The position numbers were made by a program, and so were the translations under genes. Positions 7,584 to 16,238 of a stretch of 25,658 nucleotides of DNA are shown piece by piece (the stretch's first letter is position 1; each line of letters opens with the position of its first letter). The notes under the pieces were generated by a model, which had not been told where the DNA came from, did not search any database, and saw only the letters and a list, made by a program, of their open reading frames with translations. The stretch is taken from positions 1 to 25,658 of IMG/VR virus record IMGVR_UViG_3300043429_000817, one strand, 5' to 3'. The stretch comes from a virus.

Positions 7584-10349
7584 TTACAGGATGATTATCA
7601 TCTGATTGTTGGAATTAGATAGGAAATTCTGTGTGACGGTGATTTCCGTGTTACTTACGATTGCATTGACGGTGCGAATCTCACCATTAATCGCGACATT
7701 GCTACCAACAACCAGAATTCCTTTCGTGTTCGCGACTTCAAACTTGGTGTTGATACCGGTCACAATGTTGGAATTGGTGTTGATGCTGACCGTACCAGAA
7801 GGCACAAGACCTGCGGTTCTATTCGTTGGTTCGATTTCAATCCAGAAATTAGTTCCGTCAAAGGGACCCAATACCGAAATCGCGGAGTTTGAATAATAAT
7901 CTACTGATGTGCCGGTGAATCCATAGACCACATTTCCAGATTGGGTTCTCTTATCGACATCGGTGTACTTGAATGCAAACAAAGGTTCTGTGTTTGGTCT
8001 TGTTGAAATTGGGTTTGAAGGTATCGCATTGGCTCGATAAACCGTGATGGTACCAGTTTTGTCTGTGTTTCTGTCGTAATAAGATTCAAATTTGTCGCCG
8101 TAAAATACTCTATTATTACTGGTGAAACCTGTGTTACCAAAATAGTAAAACGCACCAAGTTCAATTCTAGATACCGAACCGGAATAGTTATTCATGAAAT
8201 CCATGATGCCATCGGTATCAAGTCCCGGCCCACTTAACAAATTATCAAACGCGAAGTTGTATGAAATTGCTTGGAAGGAAGAAGGTTCCAAATATGACGC
8301 TTGTACCGGCACAATGTTTGATTTGACTCGTTTGATGTTTTCATCAACAGTGTACTGACTCAGTGCCTTGGCGCCGATTGGGTGTACAAGTTCTTTGAAG
8401 ATTTCTTTGTACTTACTGAATTCGGTTTTGCACGAAATGACATATGAATAATTCACATAGTATTCCGCACCTTCGATTCGGATTTCTTCCGTTGACAACA
8501 GACCTTCCGCAGAGGTCCAGCGGCCAGGCAATCTGTTGTATGTGGTGAAGATTTCGGCTGATGCCAATGCGTTGCCGTCACCCGAAGCAGTCAGGTCAAC
8601 TTCTGGTACTGAACTGTAACCTCGGCCGCCTTCGATGATGCGAATTGTTTGAATCTCGCCCGCGCGGAGTCCGCCAGGCACGATTGGTACGAGCGATTCG
8701 CCGTCACCCAATACAGATGCGACATACAGAACTGCACCAACACCGTTTGCAGATGTGACAGAAGAAACAATCGGGAAATATCCCGGTTGATATGCCGAAC
8801 CGCCGTTGGTGACAAGAATATTTGTGATGGCGCCGTTTGCACTGACATGACTGACTTCGGCGGTCAAACCGGAACCAGAGAATGCCATTGGATGATTTGT
8901 GAAGTTCAGTGCGTCACCCACTTCATATCCAGAACCACCTGATGTGATGCCGATTTGACCGATGATACCAAGGTCTTTCAGATAAATGGTATTTGCACCG
9001 GAACCTGCGACAGCTGGCGATTTTACATCAAGAACAGGATTGACCAGTGCGGCAGTTGCAACACTGATGTTTGTGGTCAGTATCGAACCGACTGTAATGC
9101 TGTTTGCAGTCAATGCCTGTGAAATGACAGTATTGATGTTTGCAGTATTTGAGAACCCGTAATCTACGGCATCCAATGTCACTGCACCATAGGCATCAAT
9201 AGTGTCAATAAAGAATGTCACGGTATTCGGTGTGAATTCGCCTGATGAATTGACCGTCAAAACAGATGCGTTGAATACGGTGTTACTGATTCCTTCGGCA
9301 CTGATTACCGCGCCTGGCTGGAAGCCGGCACCGGCATTGACAATGCTCAATTCAGAAATCAGACCAGATGCGACTCTACTGACAATTGCGGTTGCAGGAA
9401 CAATTGACAATCCGCGAATGATAACTGGGTCGCCTACTGCATAACCTGAACCACCATCGATGATGTTGATTTCCTTGATGCGCGATAGCGCATTCATTCG
9501 GACATTCACCAGTTCGTTGTTCAGGTAAATCTGTGTCAGGAATTCTTCGCCTTCAGAGAAAGTTCCTTGTACACTGTTCGGGTCAACAAACACATCATAG
9601 TACGAAAGATTGGTCGAAAGTTTTCTCTCAACTGATTCGATGATGGCATATGCACCAGAGGTGACACCTGTGAGTTTTCGACTTGCCAGTGATGATGCGT
9701 CAAATGATGTGTATGTGATTTTGACTGTTGCATTTGCCGCAGGCGCAGTTGTGAATACCACTTTCTGGTATTCTTTTCTGAAGGTATAATTCGTGTCTTC
9801 GACTTGAAGTACATTGTTCACATAGACAGCAAACTCTGTAGATTCTAGAATTTGATTCAGGTAGAATTCGGTTTCTATTCCGTCTGCGGTAACTTCGGTC
9901 TGAATGTTATCAGCAATCAGAATTGAACTGTCTCTTTTCCACTTACCGTCTGATGCGCGAAGAATGTAGTTTCGTGGATATGTTACCGTGACTTCATCAT
10001 CAAACAACAGTCTGAAAAGAAATTTGAATGATTCTTCTGAACCTTTTGCCAAGTATATCGGCAGAGCATTCTTAATCAGGAATTCTTTTGTGACCATTAC
10101 ATCTTTCGGCAAGAACGAAAGGAATGTGTTAAAGAATTGCTCTTCGAACAAATCTAACGATGAGTCCACATCAGATAGGTGACGCAGTGCTTTCGATTTG
10201 GTCACCAAATCATTGTCGTTTGTTCCTTGTTGTTCTTCCAGAAATCTGTAGTATGCCTGAATAAACGAGACAAACTTTGGATAGTCTGCTCGTACAAAAT
10301 CAGGTACCTGTTCTGGAACAAGTAATGAAATTTTTTCGTTAGTTGTCAT
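7584..10349 (-). CDS. 7: Baseplate wedge protein gp7-like
   Basis: This 921-residue protein lies between gp6 and gp8, the gp7 position in T4. Its N-terminal 150 residues (LVPEQVPDFVRADYPKF, then IYLAKGSEESFKFLFRLLF and DDEVTVTYPRNYILRA) resemble the C-terminal core of T4 gp7, where I recall STKGIEASYKFLFKVLYNEEVEIEI. A later YVNYSYVISCK...YKEIFKELVHPIGAKAL segment (about residues 650-685) resembles the T4 RSYYVMKIKS...VIRFVHPVGFGF stretch. The large N-terminal beta domains of T4 gp7 (1032 residues) are absent. Between the two matches are at least five glycine-rich beta modules (GGSGYAVGD, AGAGFQPG, GGSGYEVGD, GGSAYQPG, GGRGYSS). gp7 joins gp6, gp8, gp10, gp25 and gp53 in the wedge. The start overlaps the gp6 stop in a TAATG junction, suggesting coupled translation. 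Confidence 0.85.
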   Translation of the reverse strand: MTTNEKISLLVPEQVPDFVRADYPKFVSFIQAYYRFLEEQQGTNDNDLVTKSKALRHLSDVDSSLDLFEEQFFNTFLSFLPKDVMVTKEFLIKNALPIYLAKGSEESFKFLFRLLFDDEVTVTYPRNYILRASDGKWKRDSSILIADNIQTEVTADGIETEFYLNQILESTEFAVYVNNVLQVEDTNYTFRKEYQKVVFTTAPAANATVKITYTSFDASSLASRKLTGVTSGAYAIIESVERKLSTNLSYYDVFVDPNSVQGTFSEGEEFLTQIYLNNELVNVRMNALSRIKEINIIDGGSGYAVGDPVIIRGLSIVPATAIVSRVASGLISELSIVNAGAGFQPGAVISAEGISNTVFNASVLTVNSSGEFTPNTVTFFIDTIDAYGAVTLDAVDYGFSNTANINTVISQALTANSITVGSILTTNISVATAALVNPVLDVKSPAVAGSGANTIYLKDLGIIGQIGITSGGSGYEVGDALNFTNHPMAFSGSGLTAEVSHVSANGAITNILVTNGGSAYQPGYFPIVSSVTSANGVGAVLYVASVLGDGESLVPIVPGGLRAGEIQTIRIIEGGRGYSSVPEVDLTASGDGNALASAEIFTTYNRLPGRWTSAEGLLSTEEIRIEGAEYYVNYSYVISCKTEFSKYKEIFKELVHPIGAKALSQYTVDENIKRVKSNIVPVQASYLEPSSFQAISYNFAFDNLLSGPGLDTDGIMDFMNNYSGSVSRIELGAFYYFGNTGFTSNNRVFYGDKFESYYDRNTDKTGTITVYRANAIPSNPISTRPNTEPLFAFKYTDVDKRTQSGNVVYGFTGTSVDYYSNSAISVLGPFDGTNFWIEIEPTNRTAGLVPSGTVSINTNSNIVTGINTKFEVANTKGILVVGSNVAINGEIRTVNAIVSNTEITVTQNFLSNSNNQMIIIL

Positions 10350-12391
10350 TAACTAGAACTTTTTATTAGTGAGACTTCTACAGCAGATGGGTCAGTATCA
10401 TCAACGGTCAGAATTGTGTTGCGCACAGATTGTATCAATCCTTCATCTGATTCCACGGTTACTCTCAAGAATCCGTCAAACGAATCTACGCTTTCGATTG
10501 TGATGTCATTGATTGTAATCAGACCGGTTTCGTAGTTGACTGTGCCTGCATTGTCATTTACGATTTTTCTTTCCGCGTTGATATCGTAGTAAACGGTACG
10601 CAGGTTGCCGATTTTCGAATCGATAACCGCAGTTGCCGATGCACTCTTACCTGTCGCGTCTGTGATTGCCACGACCGCGCGGGAATAATCGGTACCTCTC
10701 TTGGTCAATTCGATTGACTGAATTCTTCCGTTCACAACAGTTGCTTTTGCTTCTGCGCCTGTACCATCACCTGTGATTGTGATGATTGGGTCTGATGTGT
10801 AATCATAACCGGGATTTGCGACAAGGATTTCTGAGATACCTGTGAAAGATTGTGGAACTTCTTCCAGTGTCACATTGCGCAAGGCATCTGCGGAATCAAG
10901 TACACCAAATGTTGTGGTTTGCAGTCTATCAAGTGAGTTTGTACCGCGCGAAAGTGGTACACCGAAATTCAACACATAAGATGACTTGATGCCAATCTTT
11001 GGTTCAAATCTCTTTTGCAGTTTCAGTGTGACATCGTTACCCAAAACAGCGTTGTCAATCGAGTCGATTCTTTCTTGAAGTTTCGAAATGACAACCGATG
11101 AATTGAAATCGTTGAGATAGATGTCGCGGTATTCGTACACCTGCGAGGCAGCAAGAATCTTCAATGCCTCTTGTGACAGAATGGTTTTCTTCGGGTCGTA
11201 TTTGACCTTGATACCAAACAACAGGTACAAGTAGTCTGGGTCACGAATCTCGGTAGAGACGGTCACAACAGATTTTGGAACAATTGTTTCATCGATGATT
11301 CTTTGTTTCTCGGTTTGCGAGAAGAAATAACCGTCTTTTGGTTTCAGTGAGATAAACATCTTACCATAAACTGGTGGACTTTCTTCTTCACCGCCCCAGA
11401 CGGAAATTGCATCGATTGTTGGATATGCCTGCTTCAACAAAACTTCATAGTCTTTTTTAGTGACCAATCGGTTCTGTGTAGAAAATTGTGCGATTGCATT
11501 GTACTTGATTGAGTCAACTGATTCGCGGTTGGAACCACCAGCGGCAGGTTCAACAGTCTCGACAACAAAATTGACCGAGTTCAACACATAATCGACAGGT
11601 GTGAATTCAGAGACTTTGTTTGCCAATGCACCTGATGTGACAAGATATGTCATGTTGATGATTGCGCCGTCTTCAAGTGCCTTACCGATTACACCGTCGC
11701 CGAAACGAATTTGGAAAAATTGGTCTCTGTTTTCTTCAAGGAAGTAAACTGCGGAATCTTGGGTGATATTCAGCACATCGGTGACAAGTTCATAAACTTC
11801 GGTCGATGTGTTACTTGCCGAGGTTACGGAAACTCTCAGTGTGCTGGTGTCCACATTCTTGCTTGGAATGATGAACACTGCATTAGGATTCTGTGAGACA
11901 GAGTTGACATAACGGAACGCAGTCAACGCACCTTCATAGATTTCCAGATTTTCGAAAATGTATTCACTACCCACGGCAGAAACGGTCACATCTTCCAACA
12001 ATACAAAATTGTAAGAGATGTTGTCCAACAGACTTGACCTGAATTTTGTTCCGCGTGATAGGGTCAGTTGTGAATTCGGTGTTGCAGGTGTTGTCAGATT
12101 GACAACCGCCTTGGCGGCTCTTGACGAATGCGGAATGTACCCTAGAGTCTTGGCGTGACCGACCACCGAATCGCGCAGAATCGCGGTATCCATGAATGCC
12201 TCATTGACTGCCATGTTCAAGTAGTAGGCATTGTAGTGCGTGTTGTATGCCAACACATCAATCAGGACATTCAGACCCGAACCTTCAAAGTCATAATCCG
12301 AAAACTCGGACTGTGCCTTCAAAAAGGTCTTGAGATTTTGCTTGATTGTGTCAAAATCAAGGTCGGTAATAATTTTCTGGTTGGTCGCCAT
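10349..12391 (-). CDS. 6: Baseplate wedge protein gp6
   Basis: At 680 residues this is close to T4 gp6 (660). The N-terminal region, including DYDFEGSGLNVLIDVLAYNT and then AVNEAFMDTAILRDSVV, matches T4 DYDFEGSRLNVLCDLLAYNT and its continuation almost residue for residue. The central region (FRFGDGVIGKALEDG and TKKDYEVLLKQAYPTIDAISVWGG) is the baseplate J-like fold shared with contractile injection systems. gp6 forms the dimeric inner ring that holds the six wedges together and drives sheath contraction. The last 180 residues carry glycine-rich modules (NPGYDYTSDP, GDGTGAEAKA, RGTDYSRA) not recalled from T4 gp6. It starts one base after the gp25 stop and ends in a TAATG overlap with gp7, consistent with an operon in assembly order. 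Confidence 0.96.
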   Translation of the reverse strand: MATNQKIITDLDFDTIKQNLKTFLKAQSEFSDYDFEGSGLNVLIDVLAYNTHYNAYYLNMAVNEAFMDTAILRDSVVGHAKTLGYIPHSSRAAKAVVNLTTPATPNSQLTLSRGTKFRSSLLDNISYNFVLLEDVTVSAVGSEYIFENLEIYEGALTAFRYVNSVSQNPNAVFIIPSKNVDTSTLRVSVTSASNTSTEVYELVTDVLNITQDSAVYFLEENRDQFFQIRFGDGVIGKALEDGAIINMTYLVTSGALANKVSEFTPVDYVLNSVNFVVETVEPAAGGSNRESVDSIKYNAIAQFSTQNRLVTKKDYEVLLKQAYPTIDAISVWGGEEESPPVYGKMFISLKPKDGYFFSQTEKQRIIDETIVPKSVVTVSTEIRDPDYLYLLFGIKVKYDPKKTILSQEALKILAASQVYEYRDIYLNDFNSSVVISKLQERIDSIDNAVLGNDVTLKLQKRFEPKIGIKSSYVLNFGVPLSRGTNSLDRLQTTTFGVLDSADALRNVTLEEVPQSFTGISEILVANPGYDYTSDPIITITGDGTGAEAKATVVNGRIQSIELTKRGTDYSRAVVAITDATGKSASATAVIDSKIGNLRTVYYDINAERKIVNDNAGTVNYETGLITINDITIESVDSFDGFLRVTVESDEGLIQSVRNTILTVDDTDPSAVEVSLIKSSS

Positions 12392-12392
12392 G

Positions 12393-12797
12393 TTATCTTG
12401 TTCTTTCTAGTAGAAATGTAATGGATAGTGGTCTTTCCACATTTACGATATTGAAGTTTACGGTAATCGTGTACGCATTGTTGTCGTAGTCAGGTGTGAC
12501 CTGTGTCGATGTGATGCGCGCTCTTGGTTCAAAGTTCTTGATGGTCTGATTCAACTCACGGTCGATTGCCATCGCAGTAACCGTATCAAGGTTTTCGAAC
12601 AGTAGTTTTCTGATGTTCGAACCTTTCTCTGGTTGAAACGGGCATTCATAAAAATTCGTGAGAATCAGATTCTTCATCGAATTGATAACCGCCATTTCGC
12701 CCGTATGCTTCGTGACATCCTTGCGTACAGGATGCGCATTGAAGTTCAGGTCCAAGTCTCGGAACTGTCTTTTTTCTAGGGTGAATACGGTTGCCAT
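12393..12797 (-). CDS. 25: Baseplate wedge protein gp25 (TssE/GPW family)
   Basis: At 134 residues this is the size of T4 gp25 (132). It has the family's conserved FEPRAR motif at about residues 89-94, within a sequence of the kind seen in P2 gpW, TssE and other sheath-initiating wedge proteins. It also has the usual NSMKNLILTN...PEKGSNIRKLLFENL region near residues 38-70. gp25 sits at the inner wedge core with gp6 and gp53, and its homologues provide the attachment for the first sheath ring. A late promoter-like AATAAATA lies four bases before the ATG, so it may be the first gene of a wedge transcript (gp25-gp6-gp7). Its stop is one base from the gp6 start. Confidence 0.95.
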   Translation of the reverse strand: MATVFTLEKRQFRDLDLNFNAHPVRKDVTKHTGEMAVINSMKNLILTNFYECPFQPEKGSNIRKLLFENLDTVTAMAIDRELNQTIKNFEPRARITSTQVTPDYDNNAYTITVNFNIVNVERPLSITFLLERTR

Positions 12798-12801
12798 GTG
12801 T

Positions 12802-12809
12802 TATTTATT
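12802..12809 (-). promoter_or_regulatory. Late promoter-like box before gp25
   Basis: AATAAATA on the minus strand differs from the T4 late consensus TATAAATA only in its first base. The relaxed NATAAATA form is accepted in cyanophage-type T4-like phages. It occupies the 29-base gap between the 273-residue protein gene and gp25, and only ACAC separates it from the gp25 ATG. If used, the transcript would be leaderless. The sequence match is clear; function is inferred. Confidence 0.55.
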
Positions 12810-12826
12810 CGACCAATTAGGTAGGG

Positions 12827-13648
12827 TTACAAATATTTCTCCAGAAGTCCTGCCCTTCCGGTTTTTCTGATTACTTGTCTTTCAGACTGTCCAACGGTGT
12901 TCAACTTGCGCATAGTCTGGATTTCATTGGTCAACTGAACGGAATTGTAATAAAAATTCTCATCGTGGTTGCGTCTCTCATCCATCAATGATGAGACGGA
13001 CTGTATATCGGCAACAATCGTATTGACTGTGTTTGATTCAAGATTTGAATACCAGATGCCGCCGATATTTGCATACATCAAGTTCGCACTTGCAATGGTG
13101 TTCTGGTGCGTGACCAGTGTGTTGTACTTGTCCAACAATTCATCATCGATATACAGACTGGTGAAGTGTCCCATGGTCGGCGCGGTGTTCGTGATACCGT
13201 CTGTCTGATACATGATTGTTCCGATGAAAGTCGCAACAGAAATTGCTTTCTCGTAAGTCATGATGTCTGTGTTCGCATTTGCGGTTTCAGGTGCATCTTT
13301 GACTCGCGACATTCTATCGGTGTGGTCAAGGTATGACAGTGCCACATTCTGCGCCACGGTATTCGCGGCAACAACGACACCTTGCAAGTCACCAGTTGCG
13401 CCAGAAGTGGTCTTGATTGTCTCGCAAATCGTAATCAGATTGCCGGTGACATTCGCAACAGGATTGACATAGTAAGTAGATGTGTTGCTTGTATCGACCT
13501 GTGTGTTTGCCAAATCATCGACCTGCCAGTCCTGCAAATACTTCGGCATCATTTTCAGACGCACGATTGTTTCTTGCGGAAGTTCAGGCACATCAGTTTC
13601 AGTTGCCTGTGGAAAACTGTATCCCAATCTTTCAAATATACCTGCCAT
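12827..13648 (-). CDS. Uncharacterised baseplate-region protein, 273 residues
   Basis: I do not recognise this protein. It starts with MAGIFERLGYSF, preceded by a GAGG ribosome binding site that overlaps the spike gene stop. It ends with a basic RKTGRAGLLEKYL tail. The middle is asparagine/threonine-rich and likely mixed helix and strand (VANVTGNLITICETIKTT; LYIDDELLDKYNTLVTHQNT). The region near residues 230-260 (RRNHDENFYYNSVQLTNEI) looks helical. No signal peptide, membrane segment or catalytic motif is visible. Its place between the spike and gp25, inside a tightly packed baseplate operon, suggests a structural or assembly part of the hub-wedge interface. T4 has the small genes 5.1-5.4 in the equivalent position, but I see no resemblance to the PAAR protein gp5.4. 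Confidence 0.9.
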   Translation of the reverse strand: MAGIFERLGYSFPQATETDVPELPQETIVRLKMMPKYLQDWQVDDLANTQVDTSNTSTYYVNPVANVTGNLITICETIKTTSGATGDLQGVVVAANTVAQNVALSYLDHTDRMSRVKDAPETANANTDIMTYEKAISVATFIGTIMYQTDGITNTAPTMGHFTSLYIDDELLDKYNTLVTHQNTIASANLMYANIGGIWYSNLESNTVNTIVADIQSVSSLMDERRNHDENFYYNSVQLTNEIQTMRKLNTVGQSERQVIRKTGRAGLLEKYL

Positions 13649-13656
13649 TTTCTACC

Positions 13657-14712
13657 TCATAACATAGGAATTGTTGGTGGACCCGATGCGCTCGGGTGAC
13701 TGTGGAAGTTGTACTTCAAAATATTCACGACATCGGTGACATGGAAGAATTGACCGAATGAACCCGACACCAAACCTGTGCAAGTGAATGACAGAGGTGT
13801 TGCGACAGGAATACCTGCGGAGAATCCACCAAGTTCAGTCACAAAACCGTAGATACCGGCACTCATACCAAGACCAGCATCAACGCGCTTGTCTGCGGTA
13901 ATATTTTCGGTCGATGACAATGCACCTTCAACGAATGTATCTGCCTTGATTTTGAATTGACCGTTGCCGATGCCACCACCAATTGCAACGGACATTGTGC
14001 CACCCATGATGTCCGAACCGACAGAAATATCCATTTTGCCGTCAGTATCGACACGGAAATTCTTCTTCACCAGAATGTCATAATTTCCTTCGACAATCTG
14101 GTAACAATCGCCACGGACAATTTCGTATTTGTTGCCTTTGATTTCTGTTGTCGCGTCACCATCGATTGTGATGTTGCAACGACCACTGATTTTGACATTG
14201 TTGTTTTTCGCGACAATCGTGAAACTGTCACCTTGAATCTTGTGTACTTCATCACCGTTTGGGTGCCACTCAAAGAATGTTCCTGTGCGGTGTTGCATAC
14301 GAACTCTTTCGCGGCCCGGCGTATCGTCAAACTCCCAAAAATGTCCTGATTCACTCTGCGTTACACTGTTGAACGGATAAATCGGTGGGTTATCTGGATT
14401 TGCGGCAGAAGGTGGTTCAATCCAACCACTGCCCGATGGTTGAGGTGGAAGTCTCCACGAACTGTCGGATTCTGCCATTTGTGCGGCAGTGTTCTCGACC
14501 ATGTTTGCGTTTGATACGACCGCTTGTTGACCAACACGAATAATTTCTTCTGCAAGGTTGAACTGATTGATTTCTTGGTCAACCGATTCGGTATCAAGAC
14601 GCACGCTGACCGACTCGACACCAGTTTCACCTTCAAGGGTGTTGATTGGTGGAATCGAAACAAACGAATTCGCTTCTTGTAATACTTGGTCTAAGGTTTT
14701 TTCTTCTGCCAT
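13657..14712 (-). CDS. Tail spike, gp5 C-terminal beta-helix as a separate gene
   Basis: The preferred start is the ATG at 14712 (351 residues), two bases after the gp5 hub stop, with GGGG eight bases upstream. An in-frame GTG at 14727 would use up that ribosome binding site. After an acidic linker (to about residue 110), SESGHFWEFDDTPGRERVRM at 120-139 matches the T4 gp5 segment ESGHIQEFDDTPGQERYRL, where the C-terminal part of gp5 begins. Residues 150-245 are a run of short strands (KISGRCNITIDGDATTEIKG, EIVRGDCYQIVEGN) typical of the triple-stranded intertwined beta-helix of the membrane-piercing needle. The C-terminus carries H337-S-H339 followed by a proline-rich end; such HxH motifs bind iron at the spike tip in P2 gpV-type proteins. 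There is no lysozyme domain. Confidence 0.9.
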   Translation of the reverse strand: MAEEKTLDQVLQEANSFVSIPPINTLEGETGVESVSVRLDTESVDQEINQFNLAEEIIRVGQQAVVSNANMVENTAAQMAESDSSWRLPPQPSGSGWIEPPSAANPDNPPIYPFNSVTQSESGHFWEFDDTPGRERVRMQHRTGTFFEWHPNGDEVHKIQGDSFTIVAKNNNVKISGRCNITIDGDATTEIKGNKYEIVRGDCYQIVEGNYDILVKKNFRVDTDGKMDISVGSDIMGGTMSVAIGGGIGNGQFKIKADTFVEGALSSTENITADKRVDAGLGMSAGIYGFVTELGGFSAGIPVATPLSFTCTGLVSGSFGQFFHVTDVVNILKYNFHSHPSASGPPTIPML

Positions 14713-14714
14713 TA

Positions 14715-16238
14715 TTAATATCCCCACTCAGGGCTAACTGTCGTTGCACTTCTTTGTTCCGATTCATCGAACATCGAATCGTAAACATTTCCTAATTGAA
14801 TTGCGGCGGCCTCGATTGATTCGATGTCGCCATATGTTTCTGTTGTTGCAATTGTTTGCAGGTAATCAGGTAGACCTTCAAGACTTTGCAAGTATTCTCC
14901 CGCAAATTGAATCTGGTCCAGACCTTGTTCTAACTCATCAATTTCGTTTGTCAGGTCTTTGACATCTGCAAGAACCTGATTCATCGCATCTGCGCCACCA
15001 AGTTGACCTGCCAATTCTTCTTGAATGAATTCGACAAGGTATGATTTGATGATATTGAGAATTCTCTCAAGACATTCTTTCAACACTCTTCTGAAACGGT
15101 CTGGCAGATTTCTAATCCAGTCAACAATCAATCTTGCCAACTGAACTGTCGTGACAACCAACTTCACGAAGTCTTTGATTTTCTCAACGACCTCAAGAAG
15201 GTCTTGAATAAATGTATTGATTTGCTGGACTTTCTTGGTCCAGTATGCAATTCTTCCTGACGGGTCAGCACCCAACAATGCATTGATTGCTTTTGCGATT
15301 GCTCGCGATACCTTGATTAGAACCTGACGCACATACTTGTTCGCACCGATTCGTTGACGAATTTCCAAATCCGACGGACAGACGTGCATCAATCGGTCGT
15401 TCATGAACTCGATGCCGGTGTTTGCCAAAATACCTCTTGCAAGACGCGAACCTGTTGGTTCATCCGAAGTCGGTGTTTTTGCATACTTCGGTACGCGCAC
15501 ACGGTACTGATAGTTGTATGCGTACTGTTTCGTATTTAGATTGAGACCCCAAGACGAACCAAGTGTAACTTTTGTTGCGCCTCTTGGTGAGACTGTACCG
15601 GCACGAACTGATTCTTTCAATGCGGCATCGGCATACTGTTCTGCTTTTGCGGTGTCATCGGGATATTTGATTTTTTCCTTTGCAAGGAAATCGGAATATT
15701 CAGGATAATCCTCTTTTCGATAATCGATGACAAGAACAACATCGCCATCTGCGGCGGCAGTAGATGCCAGTTGCGCAGAGGTGTAAGGTCCTTGAGAATT
15801 TTCAGTGACGATGACAGTTGTTGATGTGTCTGCATTTGTGACTGTGCCTGCCTCGGCATTTTCGATTTGCTTTTGCAGTTGCGCATCCAGATAGTTCTTC
15901 TGGCTAGGTGTCAATGTCTGTGATGTGTAGATGTCATCTGTTTCAATGCCGGGAAAATATCCCATGACAGTTCGAATCTGTGCCGATTCACCGTCTTGGA
16001 AGAAACCGAATACCCAGTCACCTTCTTTTGGTAGTGATTGTGATTTGCTACCATTGACAGCAGAGACCATCTGTGCCCACGGAAGTTTTTCGCGAGGCAA
16101 AAGACCGGTGTCAAATGAGTCAACACCAATGATACGGACACGCACACGGTTTAACTTGGCGGGGTCGAATCTATCTTCGACAACACCCACCCACCATACG
16201 AACTTTTGCGAACCGTAAAAATCTTGTGAAAGTGCCAT
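14715..16238 (-). CDS. 5: Baseplate hub gp5 OB-fold protein lacking lysozyme and spike
   Basis: Residues 12-95 (KFVWWVGVVEDRFDPAKLNR, then KLPWAQMV and WVFGFFQDGESAQIRTVMGY) closely match the N-terminal OB-fold of T4 gp5 (NLNWFVGVVEDRMDPLKLGR). In T4 this domain seats the needle on the gp27 trimer. T4 gp5 continues into lysozyme and beta-helix. Here the protein instead continues into an unrelated region: a DYRKEDYPEYSDFLAKEKIK segment near 170-190, then from about residue 310 to 470 a long amphipathic helical stretch (AIAKAINALLG, VEKIKDFVKLVVTTVQLARL, LKECLERILNIIKSYLVEFI, DLTNEIDELEQGLDQIQ). It ends SPEWGY. The start overlaps the upstream hub gene stop as TAATG, and the spike gene follows after two bases, consistent with co-assembly. 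Confidence 0.9.
   Translation of the reverse strand: MALSQDFYGSQKFVWWVGVVEDRFDPAKLNRVRVRIIGVDSFDTGLLPREKLPWAQMVSAVNGSKSQSLPKEGDWVFGFFQDGESAQIRTVMGYFPGIETDDIYTSQTLTPSQKNYLDAQLQKQIENAEAGTVTNADTSTTVIVTENSQGPYTSAQLASTAAADGDVVLVIDYRKEDYPEYSDFLAKEKIKYPDDTAKAEQYADAALKESVRAGTVSPRGATKVTLGSSWGLNLNTKQYAYNYQYRVRVPKYAKTPTSDEPTGSRLARGILANTGIEFMNDRLMHVCPSDLEIRQRIGANKYVRQVLIKVSRAIAKAINALLGADPSGRIAYWTKKVQQINTFIQDLLEVVEKIKDFVKLVVTTVQLARLIVDWIRNLPDRFRRVLKECLERILNIIKSYLVEFIQEELAGQLGGADAMNQVLADVKDLTNEIDELEQGLDQIQFAGEYLQSLEGLPDYLQTIATTETYGDIESIEAAAIQLGNVYDSMFDESEQRSATTVSPEWGY

Noticed and set aside
7586-7600. Small inverted repeat at the gp7 3' end
   Set aside because: The stem is about five base pairs without a T-run and lies inside the gp7 coding end; not a credible terminator.
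14713-14727. GTG at 14727 as start of the spike gene
   Set aside because: The GGGG it contains is better used as ribosome binding site for the ATG at 14712, two bases after the hub stop.
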